Notes under the pieces: model-generated
What the model was told of the DNA's origin: nothing
The model's database searches: none
What the model saw: only the letters and a program-made list of their open reading frames with translations
Part shown: piece after piece, positions 59,096 to 64,000 of the stretch
Layout of the letters: every line of letters begins with the position of its first letter
How positions within the stretch are numbered: position 1 is the first letter of the stretch
DNA from: Maylandia zebra
Lineage: Eukaryota > Chordata > Actinopteri > Cichliformes > Cichlidae
Direction: 5' to 3'
DNA: 64,000 bases
Assembly (NCBI RefSeq): GCF_041146795.1
Contig: NC_135177.1
Span: 17,876,560 to 17,940,559, forward strand
Program-made: the position numbers and the translations under genes

Positions 59096-60232
59096 TTATA
59101 ACTCAGCATCAGAAAATGACTTATCTTTGCTGCGAGTGGTGACCATTGAGTTTGTATAGGTGTATGAGCGAGAAACCTCTTCCTGGAAGGCACTCTCCAG
59201 CACAATCAGGATGGATTTGCGGACTTTATCTTTAAAATCCTGGCCCATGAACACATACAGCAGTGGATTCAGGCAGCTGTTGAGAAAGGCCATACTGGTG
59301 GCTATTGGTAACCCAATTATGGTGATATCATCTAATATCTCACTTGAATATTCTGGCATGTAATTTGCCATCTCAATTAGACCCATGATGTGAAAGGGAG
59401 CCCAGCAAAGAAAGAAAGTGATGATAATGGCAGCGATGATCTTAAAGGGGCGACTTGACTGATTGGCCAGTGTGCGGTTTCTTCTGAGACGATGGATTAT
59501 AACAGCATAACAGGAGACAATGACAGTAAAGGGCACAACAAATCCCAGTAGGAAGCGTGTGAAAATCATGGCCTGATGACGAAACAACTGAGTGTCATTG
59601 TATGTGTCTTCATCATCAGAAAGAGCAAAGTTGTTGAAGCAGTTGATGATATCCTTATTGTGGTACGATGGCCCGATGTCCCTGAAGATGAAGTATGGAG
59701 CACTGAGAATCAAAGCCACCACCCAAACACACAGACTCACATAGGATGCCTTGCGTACATTTCGGTGGTTCTGAGCCCAGACAGGCCACACCACAGACAC
59801 ACATCTGTCCACACTGATCACCACCAGAATGTAGACACTGGCAAACATGTTCAGAAAGCTGATAGTGGTGTTCAGCTTGCACATGAACTTGCCAAAAGGC
59901 CAGTGGAAATCCAAAGCTGTGTAAGTCACACTGAGGGGCAAAAACGCAGTGAAGAGGAAGTCAGCCACAGCAAGGTTGAGGAACCAAACTGTGTTAACAG
60001 TTTTCTTCATCTTGAACCCGGTCACCCAGATAACCACTCCATTCCCGAGCACACCGAGGACAAAAGCCAGGGAGTACACAACGATAGACATGGTGTTCAG
60101 AGAATGTCTCAAATCGGCGTGGTCGTTTCTGTAGTCATACTCTGTGCTTTCATCATATATAGAGCCATTACTTCCAAAGTCATCTGTTCCATTAAAGAGA
60201 TTTGGAGGGGTGCCAGTCATTAACTCCATCAT
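59096..60232 (-). CDS. cmklr1-like: Chemokine-like receptor 1-type chemoattractant GPCR (receptor E)
   Basis: A 378-aa class A receptor with the longest N-terminus of the array, about 45 residues. That N-terminus is acidic and Tyr-containing (STEYDYRNDHAD) with sequons at Asn14 and Asn22. Such acidic and potentially sulfated N-termini are common in chemoattractant receptors. Cys118 and Cys198 form the expected disulfide. Asp142-Arg143-Cys144, CWAP (about 276-279) and NPLLY (about 322-326) are present. The TM core and loop 2 are nearly the same as in B, with four more residues (QLFR) at the end of loop 2. The ATG at 60232 is chosen over the in-frame one at 60262, because the acceptor TTGTAG|GTTCA (60244-60245) places the latter in the intron. 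First exon near 61006. The ligand is not deducible. Confidence 0.93.
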   Translation of the reverse strand: MMELMTGTPPNLFNGTDDFGSNGSIYDESTEYDYRNDHADLRHSLNTMSIVVYSLAFVLGVLGNGVVIWVTGFKMKKTVNTVWFLNLAVADFLFTAFLPLSVTYTALDFHWPFGKFMCKLNTTISFLNMFASVYILVVISVDRCVSVVWPVWAQNHRNVRKASYVSLCVWVVALILSAPYFIFRDIGPSYHNKDIINCFNNFALSDDEDTYNDTQLFRHQAMIFTRFLLGFVVPFTVIVSCYAVIIHRLRRNRTLANQSSRPFKIIAAIIITFFLCWAPFHIMGLIEMANYMPEYSSEILDDITIIGLPIATSMAFLNSCLNPLLYVFMGQDFKDKVRKSILIVLESAFQEEVSRSYTYTNSMVTTRSKDKSFSDAEL

Positions 60233-60243
60233 TGTCTTTGAAC

Positions 60244-61005
60244 CTACAACACAAACAAACATGAATATTAACCTTTTTAGATTTTCCTGAGATTACTAAT
60301 GACCAACAAAGCAAAACTCTTTAAATTGAAACATAGAAAGCAGTTCAGTCAAATAAAAAGAAAGAAAGGTTGCCTTTATTTCATTCCCCCCAAAATCATA
60401 CCGAAACATGACATAACTCCAACATGCCCTAAACAGGGCAACTCCATTATCCACCCATTTAGTGCACCCTAAAAGTAATTAGAGCAAATATTAAAAGCAT
60501 TTTAATAAAGTTTACTTCTGCGTGCTTTTTAAAGTTTAATTTAAAAAAGCTCAAACCTCCTCAAGTTTTGTGCAGCGTGCATGTGCAAATTTCCCACTGT
60601 GTTAAAAATCACATGAACGTAAGTTGGGGTTTTTTTGGGTGTTTTTTTTTTTAAAAAAAGGAGAGAAAAATACGGAAGAGGATTTAAGGTTTAACCACAG
60701 ATAACTACATGCAAGAAACAGTTCCCACGTATGAAAATATGGCTATACGTAATAATACTTACATTTAATACATATAATACGTTGCTAATTGCATAATGTT
60801 TATATAGTTCACGGCTCCACAAAACAATTAAAAAGCCCAGTTCCCGACGTTTTTCCAAAAAAAAAAAAAAAAAAAGCCCAACCATTCTAATGTGAGATGC
60901 TTCGCAGAAACAGTGTATATTTCTTACATTTAATTTTCTTTTCCTACTTTTTCCCCCTTATTTTTCTTCGTCTGAATAACAAAGCAGAAAAAACTACAAT
61001 CCTAC
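60244..61005 (-). other. Intron 1 of receptor E
   Basis: Acceptor TGTTGTAG| before 60243 and probable donor GAGAG|GTAGGA at 61005, about 760 bp, the shortest of the array. Contains an A-run near 60856-60873. A second possible donor, GGAG|GTAAAG, lies at 61055. Confidence 0.55.
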
Positions 61006-61117
61006 CTCTCTCGGCGACCCACTCAGATCTCTTATGTCGAACACCCTCCCTTTACCTCCGACTGGGCTTTGAAAAAGCTGGAGCTCAGATCGCGGAGTCG
61101 TTAAATATGTGACGTCA
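61006..61117 (-). promoter_or_regulatory. Promoter and non-coding exon 1 of receptor E
   Basis: Minus strand: a full palindromic cAMP-response element TGACGTCA (61110-61117) directly upstream of TATTTAA (61101-61107), then about 70 bases of GC-richer exon ending GAGAG|GTAGGA at 61006. No similarity to the B/D promoters was seen. The start is inferred from TATA spacing (about 61075). Assignment to E rests on orientation, distance and splice signals. Confidence 0.5.
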
Positions 61118-64000
61118 AATCTGGGACGGGGGGGTGCTGAGGTCCCGCCCTCCAACTACCATAACTCTCACCGACAATGAACTTAAATTAACTTCTCGAA
61201 CTTTTGATTTCCATGCATCGCAACATATTCTAATGCACAGTGCTAAACCAGCAGTTTGTCAGTGATGACTTATTAAATCTGTCCACGCAGAGTGGAGATT
61301 TAAGTGTGAGTTTAAATGTGTTGCCTGCACACATTAAATCCAACCCGACAGTGAAAATGATGCTCTAATCCGCAAGAACTGCGCTAGTGCTTCACTAAAA
61401 CTCCTGCAAGATTTTCTTCAAATGTCTGCCACAATTGTCTTCATTTTTCTTCGGGAAACTCCAAAAGTGAAAACCCTGAGTAACCAAACAACTAAATGTA
61501 TAAATTGTGGGTTGTTGAAATGACTACCTGAGAAGGAGTGGAGCCTGGACTTCTCATACGCCCACCTGGGCTCCTGCTGCGTAATGTGTTTTTCTCTGCG
61601 TAGGTTGAGCTCATGTTTGCTTGTGGTTAAGTGTAATTGCTCTGTGTTGTTGACTGATTTGACATCTTTGCATGTTGGTATATGCATCTCCAGCCTTCCA
61701 GCATCTGTCAGTATCTGTTGCGCTTCTGTAGATAACAACCCGCAAAAAACAAACAAACAAAAAAAAAAATGATACTGGAAGCATTTTGGATATTTCAGTT
61801 ATAAACTTGTTAGAATCAAATAAGCAAACTTTTACTTGTTAAGTAGACTTCATTTTGTTGACCTGTAAATTTTGGATGGACTTTCAAGTTAAACACACTG
61901 GGATATGATGCAACACTTTTGGTCACACATCACTGAAATCCATGTATTTCTGAGGCATTTTACATTTAGTGTATATGCCAAAAAAAAAAAGAGAATGGGA
62001 CCAGCAATCAACTCTAGACCTGATCACATGCCTTAAAAAAAGAGGAATTCACACAACTACCCTGGAGCAAACCTAAACTGTAATCCAGAGCAATTTCATT
62101 CATGACATCTATCTGGCACGTTCCTCTTCTTTGCACTTTATGTGTTTTCTGTTGTACTTTACGTGACTCTTGAGCTTCGAGAACTGAGAACTCATCAACA
62201 GTCATTCTTTAAATCAGTTTACCTTATTTTCTATGCTTACATCAACCACATCTGGACCATCAAACTGAATTATGACAATATCCAATTAATCAAGTTTCAG
62301 GAAGAAGAGGGCTGAATAGTAGATATATATAATAAGTTCAAGATGGTGGATCTAGGGAACTTTTAGCCACAAACATCTCACATCCCCCGAGTAAAGCCCT
62401 ACCTTTCACTTGGGGTGGGGGATGTTCATCTGAGCTTAAATTCATACTCATATTTCCTCCCACATGGGCTCCCGCTACTCTTGGTTTTGTTGTTCTGCTA
62501 TCCACACATTTCTACATCTGTGTTTTATGTTTAGGAGCTCATCGTGTGAGCATCAATACTTTGTCTCTTCACCTTTCACATGGCCTAACTCTAAAGTTGC
62601 AGCTATACTGTTTTCTAAATTGGCTGCTAGCAGATTTTAATCCTCTGAATCAACCTGAAATACCCTCCCAAAATATCAGTCTCTAAAACAAATATTTGTA
62701 GCACCAAAAGAAACTCTGATGATACTAATAATTCAGGAAAACATCAAGCTAGACAATGGCGGTTATAATAAGTGAACTTGTTCTCACAGTAAAGCACAAC
62801 GAGTTTTAACTCCTTCACCGATCAGATTCACACAGTTCAAGCTTCTGCTAGAACCTGCCCAACCCAGAAACTGGGTCCCCCTCTAATGTACACACATCAC
62901 ACAGGAACTGGGTCCTGCCAGAAGTCCAGATGTGAGGGGGAGGAAGAAATGACAGAAAGTTGTGGGAGGGACAGAGGGAGGAAGAAACACTACATGTGTG
63001 CGTGTATGTGAAGATGGATGTGCTCTCAGTCTCTGCGTGTGTTCAGAACAACACCCTGATTTGAGTGTGTGGGAGGACCCATGAGTCTATTTTCTTTTCT
63101 TTTTGTCTTTTTAGTAAAAAAAAAAATCCCCAGTGAGCGATACCTGATGCTCGGACCAAACTCATTCCATTAGCTACAGGAAACTGCTCGCATCTTTTCA
63201 TCTCCCTTAAACACAACATTAAGCTGTTCAGCTCCAAAACTAAAGTACATGCCTGTTTTAGCTGAAGTCTAGACAGCGTTTAATTTTATCACGGTTCTCT
63301 TGAGCAATACATCCACTATTTTTCTGCAAAAATGTGTGTGTGTGTGTGTTTTCCCCATTTTTCTGCTGTGCTGTTTTGTTACAGAACTTTAAGGCAAAGC
63401 ATTTTGCTAGAGTCTGTAGAGGATATTAATAGCTATCTCAGGGCTATAGTTTGAGGGAAGCTTTCAGAGCCCAAGGCTTGATTTACCAACCAAACCTGCA
63501 ATTATGTGTATGCCACACAAATACCAATTTGGGTGTGTAGAACAACCAGTGGAGGTTTAAGGAGAATACAGATTTAGCAGAGTGTGATGCCCACTGTTGA
63601 AGTTTGGGGAGGGGGGTTATTATTTAATACAGCAGCTGTGAGCAACTGTTCTGGAAGGCACACCAAACATATATGTACATTTATACATGTATCTTTCCCT
63701 GTCTGTGCATGTGTGCGCCTTTGTGTGTGGGATAGTGAAGTACTAATGACATACTGCAGCTTCCAGCGTCACTGTAATACACCCAGTATTTTGCTTTTGA
63801 GTGCAAAACAGTGTGACCTTGCAACTTTTCTAAACTCTAAAGAGGAATGTGTAAATTCCCGAGTTGTTTCACGGGGGAACATAAGTGTTGAAACTTCTAC
63901 ACCTCCATTACACTGCCATAAAGTCACAAACAGTGGGAATCTGCTGTGTCTTGCAACCTCAAAGGTTTGTTGATCTTATTGCGGTGCTGACTGGAAATCA
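61118..64000. other. Right-end intergenic, no gene recognised
   Basis: Nothing can be supported as coding. A GC-rich patch (61126-61160) follows the receptor E promoter. A (TG)n run is at 63331-63349. The 129-aa frame at 63584-63973 has no recognisable features or splice context and is probably chance. Confidence 0.4.

Noticed and set aside
59576-60223. Plus-strand 215-aa open frame
   Set aside because: Antisense shadow of receptor E. Its similarity to the frames opposite B and D is only a by-product of receptor homology.
63584-63973. Plus-strand 129-aa frame at the right end
   Set aside because: No recognisable domain, Cys/Ser-rich chance composition, no splice or promoter context.

Overview
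The window is vertebrate genomic DNA, most likely from a percomorph teleost and possibly a cichlid (inference). It is AT-rich and has long intergenic distances. It is full of fish-type repeats: Tc1/Tc3 mariner elements, hAT elements and MITEs, L2-like LINEs with short-tandem-repeat tails, RTE and L1 fragments, and a tRNA-derived SINE. Its only recognisable host genes are rhodopsin-class G protein-coupled receptors (GPCRs). No other host gene family could be recognised.

The host content is a tandem array of chemerin/formyl-peptide-type chemoattractant receptors (chemokine-like receptor 1, cmklr1-like), all on the minus strand. Four have intact coding exons, called here B (11399-12460), C (26338-27384), D (50213-51298) and E (59096-60232). 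Two are pseudogenes: psi1 (14725-15113, a short fragment) and psi2 (47861-48829, which lost its DRC/second intracellular loop and TM6). Comparing the copies shows a common two-exon design. A splice acceptor lies 12-22 bases upstream of each start codon, and a short non-coding first exon lies 0.8-3.5 kb further upstream. The matching first exons and promoters are near 13925 (B), 30894 (C), 52871 (D) and 61006 (E). Another first exon of the same family, near 1697, has no coding exon in the window. It implies one more receptor beyond the left edge.

Layout: 1-11.4 kb holds the orphan promoter, a hAT MITE, an interrupted retroposon with an L2 inside it, and a hAT element carrying a SINE. 11.4-15.1 kb holds receptor B, its promoter and psi1. 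15-26 kb holds L2 fragments, a BED-finger hAT derivative and another MITE. 26.3-31 kb holds receptor C, with RTE and L1 fragments in its intron. 31-40 kb is repeat-rich: LTR-like sequence, LINE, a 1.2 kb foldback hAT element and a gypsy fragment. 40.7-46.3 kb is a nest of four elements: a Tc3-like element split by a retroposon with a 16-bp target duplication, an intact Tc1 transposon inside that retroposon, and an L2 tail. 47.9-61.1 kb holds psi2, receptor D and receptor E with their promoters. 61.1-64 kb shows nothing recognisable.

Functionally, the intact genes should make closely related leukocyte chemoattractant receptors that couple to G proteins at the plasma membrane. Their transmembrane cores are nearly identical, while the N-terminus, second extracellular loop and C-tail differ. 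This pattern suits duplication, sequence exchange and divergence in ligand recognition and desensitisation. The genes use different promoters: a shared ancestral type (left edge, B, D), a TATA promoter with a PU.1-like site (C), and a CRE plus TATA-like promoter (E). Expression may therefore have diverged as well.
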